From positions 62,001 through 126,000 of the forward strand of contig CBDATE010000024.1 of the NCBI GenBank assembly GCA_965199815.1: a DNA stretch of 64,000 nt, in the 5' to 3' direction. Positions 50,532 through 61,806 of the stretch are shown one piece after another; the first letter of the stretch is position 1; each line of letters opens with the position of its first letter. The notes beneath the pieces were generated by a model, which saw only the letters and a list, made by a program, of their open reading frames with translations, was not told the DNA's origin and searched no databases. The stretch is from Azotimanducus sp965199815. GTDB taxonomy: Bacteria; Pseudomonadota; Gammaproteobacteria; Pseudomonadales; Azotimanducaceae. The position numbers and the translations under genes are program-made.

Positions 50532-50819
50532 ATGGCTCGCATTACCGTTGAAGATTGTCTCGAGAACGTCGACAACCGCTTTGAACTTGTCCTGACGGCA
50601 ACACGCAGGGCTCGCCAACTCACCGAGGAAGGTGCCAGAGCTTTGCTCGAAACCAGGAATGACAAGCCGACAGTCACCGCACTGCGTGAAATCGCCGAGG
50701 GTCTCATAGACGAAGAAGTGATGGATAATCAGGATCACATGATCCTGTCGCTTCGTGAACAGACGATGCAGGTGACGGCCTCTTATGGGCTTGGAGATGG
50801 ACCTCGCGACAACCTCTGA
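50532..50819 (+). CDS. rpoZ: DNA-directed RNA polymerase omega subunit
   Basis: Assembly and stability subunit of RNA polymerase and part of ppGpp site 1. MARITVEDCLENVDNRFELV and then ATRRARQL are the family N-terminus, and ALREIAEGLI follows. 95 residues. Its 3' end overlaps the spoT start by 35 bases. In most gammaproteobacteria gmk precedes rpoZ; here the upstream neighbour is the duplicated cassette and gmk is at 5420. Confidence 0.97.
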   Translation: MARITVEDCLENVDNRFELVLTATRRARQLTEEGARALLETRNDKPTVTALREIAEGLIDEEVMDNQDHMILSLREQTMQVTASYGLGDGPRDNL

Positions 50820-52989
50820 GTCGTATTTTCATACGCAGCTTGCGACGCGCGCATCACGGCAATCAGTCGCCGCCCCCACATGCGTTGAATCTCTGGCACA
50901 GGCAGCCTCTGCCTATCTGCCGGAAGAGCAGGTTCTGCAAATCAGAAAGGCGCACGAGTTCGCGCAAGACGCTCATCAAGGCCAGTTTCGTTGTACTGGT
51001 CACGATTACATTACCCACCCGCTTGCCGTGGCCTCGATTCTGGTGGGTATGCGGCTTGATCACAAGTGCATTATTGCCGCTCTTCTGCACGATGTGGTCG
51101 AAGATACCGGCGCGACTCAATCTTCGATCAATCGCCGCTTCGGGCGTGAGGTCGGCTATCTGGTCGAAGGTGTCAGCAAGCTCGGCAATATTCACAAGAC
51201 GCATCAGGAAGCTCAGGCCGAGAACCTGCAAAAGATGTTCTTTGCCATGTCTCGCGACATTCGCGTGGTATTGGTCAAGATGGCTGATCGCCTGCACAAC
51301 ATGCGCACCCTGGCGGTACTCTCGAGCCACAAGCGGCGCCGTATTGCCGAAGAAACGCTCGAAATCTATGCCCCGCTGGCGCGCCGCCTCGGTATGCACG
51401 AGATCATGGCGGAACTCGAAGATCTCAGTTTCGAGAACATGCACCCCTTGCGGAGTGCCTGCGTACGCAAGGCGCGCGAGAAATTCGCGCTCAATCGCAA
51501 GTCCATGCTCAAGAAGAACAAGGACCGCCTTGCCAGGGCGCTCGAAAACGCGGGCATCAACGCCAGGGTGATTGGCCGCGAGAAGCATCTGTATTCCATC
51601 TACCGCAAGATGAAGGATCGACACAAATCCTTTCGCGAAATCATGGATGTCTATGGGCTGCGCATCGTGGTGGACAGCGTCGATGATTGTTACCGGACGC
51701 TCGGCGTAGTGCATCGTGAATACAAACCCTTCACCGATCGCTTCAAGGACTACGTGGCAATTCCCAAATCCAACGGCTATCAGTCCTTGCACACCACGCT
51801 CTTCGGTCTCGACTCCATCCCCATCGAGGTGCAGATACGCACGCATGAGATGGACGACATTGCCGACCATGGCATCGCCCGTCACACCAAATACACCTCC
51901 AATGGCAGCCCTTCTCCGGGTCAGGACCTGTCGGAACGCTGGCTGCAGGAAGTGCTCGAACTGAGAGAAGACGGCAAAAGCAATTACGACTTCGTCGAAT
52001 CGCTCAAGTCATACCTCTTTCCGGAGGAGGTGTATCTGTTTTCCCCGGACGGCGACATCTATGCCTTGCCGAGTGGGGCCTCTCCGGTGGATTTTGCCTA
52101 TGCAGTGCATACAGACATAGGCAACACCTGCGTTGCCTGTCGTATCGACCGTGTTCTGGCACCGCTCAACACACGTCTCGAGACCGGTCAGACGGTGAAC
52201 ATCATCACCGCGCAGGATGCTGCACCAAGCCCGGACTGGCTCAACTACGTCATCACCAACAAGGCGCGCACCGGTATTCGTCAGGCGCTGCGCTCGAATC
52301 AGCGCTCCGCCGCCATTGCCCTCGGCACCAAACTCCTGAATCAATCGCTCGCACACGCCAACACGCATGTGCGCAATCTGGATTTTCGCCGTTTGCGCAA
52401 GGTGGTACGCGGGTTCGGCTTCCGCAGTGTCAAGGACCTGCTTGCCGCCATAGGGCGTGGCGAACTGGTTGGCTATGCGGTTGCCAGGCGCATGCTCAAG
52501 CACAAGAACCCGGATTTTTCCGAAGTGCCGGTGGAAATTGCGCAGGCAGTTGGTATCAGCCAGCGCGACCATCTGGTTATCAGCTTCGCTCGCTGCTGTT
52601 GCCCGGTGCACGGAGATGCCATCATCGGGCACATTTCGCAGCAACGCGGATTCACGGTGCATCGCGCAAGTTGCCCCAATCTGGCGGATCTCGGACGTCG
52701 CTCCAGGGATGAGCTGGCACCTGCCAAGTGGGTTGGGTCTCCCGACAAGGAGTTCCCCGCCAGCCTGAAACTCGAAACAGCCAATGAAGCCAGCGCGTTT
52801 TCCGATCTGGCGCTGGCCATGCGTCAGGTCGGGGCGAACATCAAGAGCCTCAAGGTTGAAGGCGATGTCGAGGAACATGCACTGGTGGACATGGAGGTTT
52901 CCGTGCGCGGTCTGGCGCAACTCAACCGGCTCATTCGCCGCATCGCGGCCACCCCGAGTGTCAAACAAGTCAGGAGAGCTTTTCGATGA
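50785..52989 (+). CDS. spoT: Bifunctional (p)ppGpp synthetase/hydrolase SpoT
   Basis: Sets the level of the alarmone (p)ppGpp. The HD hydrolase domain is intact: HPLAVASIL (His78), LLHDVVEDTG (His102/Asp103, Glu106/Asp107). The synthetase domain has YGLRIVVDSVDDCY and RFKDYVAIPKSNGYQSLHT, with the RxKD signature of bifunctional enzymes. A TGS domain (VYLFSPDGDIYALPSGASPV), a zinc-finger region (SFARCCCPVHGD) and a C-terminal ACT domain follow. 734 residues. The start at 50785 overlaps rpoZ; ATG 50797 is an alternative. It is coupled to ridA by ATGA. Confidence 0.97.
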   Translation: MGLEMDLATTSESYFHTQLATRASRQSVAAPTCVESLAQAASAYLPEEQVLQIRKAHEFAQDAHQGQFRCTGHDYITHPLAVASILVGMRLDHKCIIAALLHDVVEDTGATQSSINRRFGREVGYLVEGVSKLGNIHKTHQEAQAENLQKMFFAMSRDIRVVLVKMADRLHNMRTLAVLSSHKRRRIAEETLEIYAPLARRLGMHEIMAELEDLSFENMHPLRSACVRKAREKFALNRKSMLKKNKDRLARALENAGINARVIGREKHLYSIYRKMKDRHKSFREIMDVYGLRIVVDSVDDCYRTLGVVHREYKPFTDRFKDYVAIPKSNGYQSLHTTLFGLDSIPIEVQIRTHEMDDIADHGIARHTKYTSNGSPSPGQDLSERWLQEVLELREDGKSNYDFVESLKSYLFPEEVYLFSPDGDIYALPSGASPVDFAYAVHTDIGNTCVACRIDRVLAPLNTRLETGQTVNIITAQDAAPSPDWLNYVITNKARTGIRQALRSNQRSAAIALGTKLLNQSLAHANTHVRNLDFRRLRKVVRGFGFRSVKDLLAAIGRGELVGYAVARRMLKHKNPDFSEVPVEIAQAVGISQRDHLVISFARCCCPVHGDAIIGHISQQRGFTVHRASCPNLADLGRRSRDELAPAKWVGSPDKEFPASLKLETANEASAFSDLALAMRQVGANIKSLKVEGDVEEHALVDMEVSVRGLAQLNRLIRRIAATPSVKQVRRAFR

Positions 52990-53390
52990 CGCAAAGTGAG
53001 AACAATCATCAGTTACGACGCGAGATACACACCGAGGCCGCACCCGCGCCCGTGGGTGCGTATTCGCAGGCGATCAAGGCGGGCAGTCACCTGTACGTCT
53101 CGGGGCAGGTGCCGCTTGCCCCCGGTCAGTCAGCGCTCGTGAGTCAGGATGTGGAGACGCAAATTCATCAGGTATTCAGGAATCTGCATGCCGTCATCGA
53201 GGCGGGCGGAGCATCTTTTGCACAGGTTGTCAAATTCACCGTATATCTACTTGATTTGCAAGAGTTTCAGAAGGTGAATCGAATCATGGCGGAATATGTT
53301 CCCAAACCATTTCCGGCGCGAGTCGCAATTCAGGCCGCGGCGCTTCCACTCGGTGCCGCCATCGAGATTGATGCGATTGCCGTGTGCTGA
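52986..53390 (+). CDS. ridA: 2-iminobutanoate/2-iminopropanoate deaminase RidA
   Basis: Hydrolyses reactive imines and enamines formed by PLP enzymes. The RidA/YjgF fold shows APAPVGAYSQAIKAGSHLYV (start of the domain), SGQVPLAPGQ, VVKFTVYLLD and the active-site Arg in PARVAIQAAALPLGAAIEID. 134 residues. The ATG overlaps the spoT stop. The same spoT-ridA-recG order is found in Pseudomonas. Confidence 0.95.
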   Translation: MTQSENNHQLRREIHTEAAPAPVGAYSQAIKAGSHLYVSGQVPLAPGQSALVSQDVETQIHQVFRNLHAVIEAGGASFAQVVKFTVYLLDLQEFQKVNRIMAEYVPKPFPARVAIQAAALPLGAAIEIDAIAVC

Positions 53391-53462
53391 CGCAAGTGGC
53401 CTGACCTCGAGGGCCCTGCGCCTCGCGGCAATTTCCTGTGCACTCGCGGGGTTCCCTGTCGT

Positions 53463-55535
53463 ATGCACACTGCCGAGGATCAGCCGATCGGCCCGTTTGA
53501 ACTGAAAGCAACGCCGGTCACGAGCGTTCCCGGAATCGGCGTAAAGACCGCCGCGCAGCTTGCCCGCCTCGATATTCACAACTGCCTGGATCTCCTGCTG
53601 CACCTGCCCTGTCGGTGGCAAGTGCGTACCCGCTATCAGCCACTTGATGCCCTGCATTTTCAGCAGGAGTATCTGGTGCTTGGCAAGGTGGCGCACTCGC
53701 ACGTGTTACCGGGCGGTCGGCGCAGCTGGGAGGTGCGTATTCTCGATGAGCATGGTGCCCTGACGTTGCGTTTCTTTCATTACTCGGAGTATCAGCGGAA
53801 CCAGGTTGCTGTCGGCGATTGGATACGCTGCTACGGGCAGGTGCGCATGGGCTTTCGCGGCAGGGAGATGGTGCATCCGGAGTATCGCGTCTCGAAGAGC
53901 GAAATGCCGCCGCCACCGGATGAGTGTGATGCGCCCGTCTATCGATTGACAGCCGGGCTCACGCACAAGAGCCTGGCAACTTTCATCAGGTATCTGCTTG
54001 GCCGGTGTGCCGATGACGGGTGGCCAATGCTCGCACTCGCTGCGCCTTTTGATATCGGCACCCTGCAGGCGCTCTGCCTGCTGCATCAGCCTCCGGCAGA
54101 TGCCTCACCCGAGATGCGCCTTGCCGCGCGCAATCGACTGGCTCTGGAAGAACTCTGCGCTCACCTGATCAAGTCCATCGGTGAGCGCAAGCGGCTGGCC
54201 GCGATGCCCGGTATCGCGCTGCCACGCGGGCCGGGGCTTGGCCGCTCCATGATTCGTTCGCTGGGGTTTCGTCTCACCGGCGCACAGGCACGTGCACTCA
54301 AGACCATCCTGCCCGAACTGGAACGCGAGCAGTCCATGCTGCGCCTGTTGCAGGGAGATGTCGGCTCCGGCAAGACGGTAGTAGCTGCTTTCTCGGCCCT
54401 GCGAGCAGCGGAGAATGGTCATCAGGCAGCCGTCATGGCCCCCACCGAGTTGCTCGCCGAACAGCACTTCGAGACCTTGACGCGTTGGCTGATGCCCCTC
54501 GGGATCAACGTCTGCCTGTTGACCGGTTCCGTCAGTGGCAGCGCCCGTGCGGCAGCACTCGCAGAAATCAGCAGCGGGCGGGCGCGCATCGTGGTGGGCA
54601 CTCATGCTCTCTTTCAGTCCGATGTCGAGTTCGACTCACTGGCGCTGGTCATCATTGACGAGCAGCACAGATTCGGTGTGTATCAGCGACTGGCGCTCAA
54701 ATCCAAGGCCAGACAACCACATCAGCTGATCATGACCGCGACACCCATCCCGCGCACCCTCGCGATGACCATGTACGCACATATGGACCACACCTTGCTG
54801 GACGAAATGCCGCCGGGTCGCACACGCGTTTCCACCACCCTGCTGGATCAATCTCGCCGACAGCATCTGATGCATCGCGTGGCAGAGGCCTGCAGATCCA
54901 GACGCCAGGCCTACTGGGTGTGTACGCGCATCGAGGAGTCCGAGGAAGACGATATTCAGGATGTACAGAACACGGCGCATGCCCTTGGAGAGGAGCTCGG
55001 CGATATACGCGTTGCGTCCCTGCATGGCCGTATGTCGGCAGCGGACAAGCAGGTGTTGATGGAGCAGTTTCGCGCTGGCGAGATTCAGGTGTTGGTGGCC
55101 ACCACCGTTATTGAAGTCGGGGTAGATGTTCCGAACGCTTCATTGATGGTTATCGAAAACCCGGAGCGCCTGGGTCTTGCGCAGTTGCATCAGCTGCGCG
55201 GCCGGGTTGGACGTGGTGCGGTGCACAGCCATTGTGTGCTGTTGCATGGCGATGAGATTTCCCCGCTCGCGCTCGAGCGGTTGCAGGCTCTGGTGCATAC
55301 CAATGACGGCTTCCTGCTTGCAGAAAAAGACCTTGAACTGCGCGGTGAGGGCGAAATTACCGGTACACGCCAGAGTGGCCTGGCCCCGTATCGCATCGCC
55401 GATTTGCGCCGCGACAAGTCGCTGCTTGCACCGGCACTCGAGACTGCGCGCCGATTCATCAGGCAGGATGAGGCTCGGGCGGTCTTGCTGGAACGGCTGT
55501 GGGTGCGGGAAGCGTCGAATGTGGCGACGGTGTGA
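53463..55535 (+). CDS. recG: ATP-dependent DNA helicase RecG
   Basis: Branch-migration helicase that remodels stalled forks and Holliday junctions. The wedge (OB-fold) domain lies at about 60-160 after a helix-hairpin motif (SVPGIGVKTAAQLARL). Helicase motifs: I GDVGSGKTV (about 297-305), II DEQHRFGV (about 399-406), III MTATPIPRTL, VI QLRGRVGRG, then the RecG TRG motif region. 690 residues. A 72-base gap follows ridA. It is convergent with fdxA, seven bases apart. Confidence 0.97.
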   Translation: MHTAEDQPIGPFELKATPVTSVPGIGVKTAAQLARLDIHNCLDLLLHLPCRWQVRTRYQPLDALHFQQEYLVLGKVAHSHVLPGGRRSWEVRILDEHGALTLRFFHYSEYQRNQVAVGDWIRCYGQVRMGFRGREMVHPEYRVSKSEMPPPPDECDAPVYRLTAGLTHKSLATFIRYLLGRCADDGWPMLALAAPFDIGTLQALCLLHQPPADASPEMRLAARNRLALEELCAHLIKSIGERKRLAAMPGIALPRGPGLGRSMIRSLGFRLTGAQARALKTILPELEREQSMLRLLQGDVGSGKTVVAAFSALRAAENGHQAAVMAPTELLAEQHFETLTRWLMPLGINVCLLTGSVSGSARAAALAEISSGRARIVVGTHALFQSDVEFDSLALVIIDEQHRFGVYQRLALKSKARQPHQLIMTATPIPRTLAMTMYAHMDHTLLDEMPPGRTRVSTTLLDQSRRQHLMHRVAEACRSRRQAYWVCTRIEESEEDDIQDVQNTAHALGEELGDIRVASLHGRMSAADKQVLMEQFRAGEIQVLVATTVIEVGVDVPNASLMVIENPERLGLAQLHQLRGRVGRGAVHSHCVLLHGDEISPLALERLQALVHTNDGFLLAEKDLELRGEGEITGTRQSGLAPYRIADLRRDKSLLAPALETARRFIRQDEARAVLLERLWVREASNVATV

Positions 55536-55542
55536 GCACCTG

Positions 55543-55866
55543 TTACCGTTCGAGGTGGTCGCGTTTATCTGTCACCGACTTCCAGTCATCGGCATCGGCT
55601 GGCGGGTCTGTGTGCTCGGTAATGTTTGGCCAGACCTCGGAGAGCTCGGCGTTTATCTGAAGAAATTCCTGCTGTTCCGCGGGTAATTCATCTTCGGAAA
55701 ATATCGCTTCGACCGGGCATTCCGGTTCGCACAGCGCACAATCAATGCACTCCTCGGGATGTATGACCAGCATATTCGGGCCTTCATAGAAACAATCCAC
55801 CGGGCAGACCTCTACGCAGTCCGTGTATTTGCACTTGATGCAGTTTTCGCCAACAACAAAAGTCAT
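55543..55866 (-). CDS. fdxA: Seven-iron ferredoxin FdxA
   Basis: Small electron carrier with one 3Fe-4S and one 4Fe-4S cluster. Cluster ligands: Cys9, Cys17 and Cys50 for the 3Fe-4S (CIKCKYTDCVEVCP, with Cys12 and Cys21 nearby) and CIDCALCEPECP (40-51) for the 4Fe-4S with Cys21. The 107 residues include the Azotobacter-type acidic C-terminal tail. It lies 48 bases after mutS on the same strand, a common pairing. Confidence 0.96.
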   Translation of the reverse strand: MTFVVGENCIKCKYTDCVEVCPVDCFYEGPNMLVIHPEECIDCALCEPECPVEAIFSEDELPAEQQEFLQINAELSEVWPNITEHTDPPADADDWKSVTDKRDHLER

Positions 55867-55914
55867 TTCAGTATCGATTTACACTCAATTAAACAGATCA
55901 ACTAAACAGATCAA

Positions 55915-58512
<2,598 letters not shown>

Positions 58513-58528
58513 TACGCTCCTGTGACCT

Positions 58529-60076
58529 TCATGAAACGGCTCCTGATCCCGGTTCGTGTGCCGTTGCAGCCGAGGTTGCCGCGCGCGTTCTCGCTTGCTG
58601 TCCGATCGCCTCCGTGAGCCTGGCCTGTATGCCGCCAAAGCTGCCGTTACTCATCAGCACCAGGTGGCGCTTGCCGACACCGGCAGGCAGCGTACCCAGC
58701 TTGCTCAGGGTGGTGACCAACCTGTCGAGCGAGGTTTCGACCCGGGACGGGACCGGGGAATGCCGGGTCAGGTACGAGAGGTCCCAGGAAACCCGCTCTC
58801 CCTTGAACCAGTACACCTGTGTCGCGTCTTTCGTCGCGCTGGCCAGCTGTGAACGCAGGGTACCGAGCGACATGGTATGCGAGCGCGGTTCGATCACCGC
58901 GATGACCTCGGCGTTCCGGTCTTCTGCCAGCGCGCGCTGCTTGAGCGCGGCGAGCGTCTTCCTGATGGCCGTCGGATGGTGGGCGAAATCGTCATATACG
59001 CGGATTTCCGGGCTGTCATGAATGATCTCGAGACGTCGTCGCACACCTGCATAGAGAGCCAATGCCTTGATGGATGTTGCAGGCGGTATCTTGGCATGAT
59101 ATGCGGCGGCCATGGCACCGAGGGCGTTGGCAACCATGTGCTCGCCGCATTGTGACCAGTGCACCGCGCCGACGGGTTGTCCGAGGTGAAACACGCGAAA
59201 GGCGCTGGCATCGGGTGCGAGCAACTCGGCGCGCCAGTGGGGTTCGGAGTGGCGCTCCACGTGTGTTCCGGCGCGCTCCATCAGGGTGTCTTGCCGGGCA
59301 TCGACCCTGTCGGTGTGCGTCCCCGTGCTCTCCCCAAAACCGCTCACCCTACAGGTGCTGCGTGGTGACCAGCACCCCCGCGCGAGCACCCGCTCCAGCG
59401 CCGTATCGCCTTCGGGCGTGATGACCAGCCCGGATGCGGGCACGGCGCGCAGCACGTGATGGAACTGATCTTCAATGGCAGCGAGGTTCGGGTAGATGTC
59501 GGCATGATCGTATTCCAGATTGTTGATCACCAGCACCTTGGGCCGGTAGTGCAGAAATTTGGCGCGTCGGTCGAAATAGGAACAGTCATACTCGTCCGCT
59601 TCCAGCACGAACCATTTCGCATCGCCGAGCCGCGCGCCGCTATCGAAGTTCTGGGGTGCCCCGCCGATGAGGAAGCCGGGATTGAGATTGGCGTACTCCA
59701 GAATCCAGGCCAGCATACTCGCCCCCGAGGTTTTGCCGTGCGTACCCGCCACCGCGAGCGTATTGCGGCCCGGCAGCAGCGAGGTGCCCAGCCACTCGGC
59801 CCCGGACACATAGCGAAGTCCGCGTTCAAGCACGGCTTCAACGCCTGCATGGCCGCGTGAGCAGCGCGCATTGCCCATGATCACCAGATCCGGCGACGGT
59901 TCGAGTTGCCGTGCATCGAAGCCCTCCAGAGCCTCTATACCGCCTTGTGCAAGGAGCTCGCTCATGGGCGGGTAGAGGGCCTCGTCGCAGCCCGACACCC
60001 GATGTCCGAGAGACTTGGCGAGCAGCGCCAGATTGCCCATGAGCGTACCGCCAATGCCGAGAAAATAGAGATGCAT
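58529..60076 (-). CDS. mpl: UDP-N-acetylmuramate:L-alanyl-gamma-D-glutamyl-meso-diaminopimelate ligase
   Basis: Murein-recycling ligase that reattaches the released tripeptide to UDP-MurNAc. Mur-ligase motifs: MHLYFLGIGGTLMGNLA, the P-loop GTHGKT (111-116), EADEYDCSYFD, NNLEYDHADIYPN and YDDFAHHPTAI. At 515 residues it is about 60 longer than the E. coli enzyme. Part of the excess is an unusual insert near 250-285 (STGTHTDRVDARQDTLMERA) and part an Ala/Thr-rich tail. ATG 60076 matches the family start; an ATG 30 bases upstream is possible. Confidence 0.94.
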   Translation of the reverse strand: MHLYFLGIGGTLMGNLALLAKSLGHRVSGCDEALYPPMSELLAQGGIEALEGFDARQLEPSPDLVIMGNARCSRGHAGVEAVLERGLRYVSGAEWLGTSLLPGRNTLAVAGTHGKTSGASMLAWILEYANLNPGFLIGGAPQNFDSGARLGDAKWFVLEADEYDCSYFDRRAKFLHYRPKVLVINNLEYDHADIYPNLAAIEDQFHHVLRAVPASGLVITPEGDTALERVLARGCWSPRSTCRVSGFGESTGTHTDRVDARQDTLMERAGTHVERHSEPHWRAELLAPDASAFRVFHLGQPVGAVHWSQCGEHMVANALGAMAAAYHAKIPPATSIKALALYAGVRRRLEIIHDSPEIRVYDDFAHHPTAIRKTLAALKQRALAEDRNAEVIAVIEPRSHTMSLGTLRSQLASATKDATQVYWFKGERVSWDLSYLTRHSPVPSRVETSLDRLVTTLSKLGTLPAGVGKRHLVLMSNGSFGGIQARLTEAIGQQARTRAATSAATAHEPGSGAVS

Positions 60077-60136
60077 CAGCGAATCCGGGCAGCCTTCACG
60101 CGCCATGATCCAGGCATATGTGTTCTCCCTGCGAGG

Positions 60137-61393
60137 TCAAATTCTGGCGGGCAACTTTCTGGCGACGGGGCGAAGCTTCAGGCGAGCGCGCACGGGCAGA
60201 CCGCCGCAATAGGGTGGGTAGGCTTCGCCAGCAATCAGCGGTGCCAGGTAGCGGCGCGCCGTCGGCGTGATACCGAAGCCATCTTCGCTGATGAAGTCCC
60301 TCGGCAGGGTTTTTTCGATGTTGGCCACATCGCCGAGGTTGGCTGTGCCGATGCGCCATTCATACGGCTCATCCGCCATCCGCTCGATGATCGGCATGAC
60401 ACCGGTGGCACCGTCGATGGCCAGTTGCACGGCGGCACGGGCGAGCGCCATGGCCTGCTCGAGGTCGGTCTGTGAGGCGAGATGCCGCGCGCTTCGTTGC
60501 ATGTAATCTGCCACCGCCCAGTGATACTTGACTCCCAGGGCATCCTGCACCAGTTCGGCGATTTGCGGTCCGGCACCGCCGAGCTGTGCATGTCCGAAGC
60601 TGTCATGTGCTCCGCGTTCGCTCACGAATCGGCCTGCGCGGTCGCGCAGGCCCTCGGATACCACCACCACGCAATACCCGCAGTCACGGATGCTCTCCTC
60701 GACACGGGCGAGAAAGGCTTCGCGATCAAAGGCAATCTCCGGGAACAGGATCACCTGTGGCGGCTCGTTTTGTTCGTTGCCGGCAAGCCCGGCCGCCGCC
60801 GCCAGCCATCCGGCGTGGCGCCCCATCACTTCAAGCACAAACAGCCGCGTCGAGCTCTTGCACATGGATGCCACATCGAGCGCGACTTCCTGTGTGGAGA
60901 CAGCGATGTACTTGGCGGCGGAGCCAAAGCCCGGACAGCAATCGGTGAGCGGCAAGTCGTTGTCTATGGTTTTGGGTACGCCGATGCTCTTCAGCGGATA
61001 GCCTTCGGCTGCAGCGAAACGCGACACCTGATGTGCGGTGTCCATGGAATCGCCGCCGCCGTTATAGAAAAAACAGCCGATTCCGTGGGCATCGAAAACT
61101 TCCAGCAGGCGCGTATATTCAGCCCGGTTGTCCTGCGGGCGTTCGAGCTTGTGGCGGCAGGAGCCGAAGGCACCGCCCGGGGTACAGGCCAGCGCGCGGA
61201 TGCACTCGTCGGACTCCTCGCCGGTGTCGATGAGGTGCTCATCAAGCGCCCCGATGATGCCATCGCGCGCCGCGAGGACATTCGCGATCTGTGGCGAGCG
61301 ACTCCTGGCCGCCAGAATGAGCGCCGAGGCGCTGGCATTGATCACCGAGGTCACGCCGCCTGACTGGGCGTAGAGAGCATTTCGGGCCATCAT
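60137..61393 (-). CDS. pfp: 6-phosphofructokinase, pyrophosphate-type
   Basis: Phosphorylates fructose 6-phosphate. NGGGDSMDTA (111-120) and PKTIDNDLPLTD (140-151) occupy the phosphoryl-donor site. Lys in PKTIDND, where ATP enzymes carry Gly, points to PPi as donor, which would make the step reversible. EVMGRHAGWLA and LGGAGPQIAELV are further family segments. 418 residues from ATG 61393; an ATG at 61420 adds nine residues. Donor use is inferred from residues only. PPi-type enzymes are common in methanotrophs and sulfur-oxidising gammaproteobacteria. Confidence 0.9.
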   Translation of the reverse strand: MMARNALYAQSGGVTSVINASASALILAARSRSPQIANVLAARDGIIGALDEHLIDTGEESDECIRALACTPGGAFGSCRHKLERPQDNRAEYTRLLEVFDAHGIGCFFYNGGGDSMDTAHQVSRFAAAEGYPLKSIGVPKTIDNDLPLTDCCPGFGSAAKYIAVSTQEVALDVASMCKSSTRLFVLEVMGRHAGWLAAAAGLAGNEQNEPPQVILFPEIAFDREAFLARVEESIRDCGYCVVVVSEGLRDRAGRFVSERGAHDSFGHAQLGGAGPQIAELVQDALGVKYHWAVADYMQRSARHLASQTDLEQAMALARAAVQLAIDGATGVMPIIERMADEPYEWRIGTANLGDVANIEKTLPRDFISEDGFGITPTARRYLAPLIAGEAYPPYCGGLPVRARLKLRPVARKLPARI

Positions 61394-61446
61394 CAAGCAA
61401 GATTCTTCACAATCGCGCATGGTAGTAAGATTCAGCCGTGTCTCGC

Positions 61447-61476
61447 AAGGGAAACTCTGTTATTCAGAATTCCCTT
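61447..61476. repeat. Partial copy of the palindromic element (first hairpin, inverted) upstream of pfp
   Basis: AAGGGAAACTCTG, loop TTATT, CAGAATTCCCTT. The loop is the complement of AATAA, so this unit is in reverse orientation relative to the copies at 19664 and 20676. It lies in the divergent gap between pfp and the small ORF at 61525, where it might influence either promoter. Confidence 0.8.
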
Positions 61477-61524
61477 ATAGGCATCTTGCGTTACTATTCC
61501 CGTATTCGAAGGAGGAACATTCCG

Positions 61525-61755
61525 ATGCCGGTACTCAAGCATCCATTGACCGGCGCAACCTACAGGTTGCGTGACGATGGCCTGGTCGATGTCGAAAATA
61601 ACGGCCGGGTGGGTTCATTCCGCTTCAATGGCCAGCATGTTGCCGGCGAATTGCGCCACGCCGACCCGCATCTGCTCTTGTGGCTCGCGGGCCCTCAGCT
61701 TCCGAGTGGCAGCAATGTGCGCCGTAATCGTCCGGCGACCTCGGGCGAGAATTGA
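61525..61755 (+). CDS. Small conserved-looking protein upstream of the Rieske oxygenase
   Basis: 76 residues. MPVLKHPLTGATYRLRDDGL and VDVENNGRVGSFRFNG form a compact beta-rich start, followed by a His/Leu segment and a basic, disordered tail. I do not recognise it. A strong ribosome site (AAGGAGG at 61509-61515) supports translation. It ends 51 bases before the Rieske oxygenase start, on the same strand, so it may be an accessory to that enzyme; this is inference from position only. Confidence 0.75.
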   Translation: MPVLKHPLTGATYRLRDDGLVDVENNGRVGSFRFNGQHVAGELRHADPHLLLWLAGPQLPSGSNVRRNRPATSGEN

Positions 61756-61806
61756 TCCGGCAACCTGTACCGAGCGAAACCTGACGAAACCCAAGGAGAG
61801 ACACAC

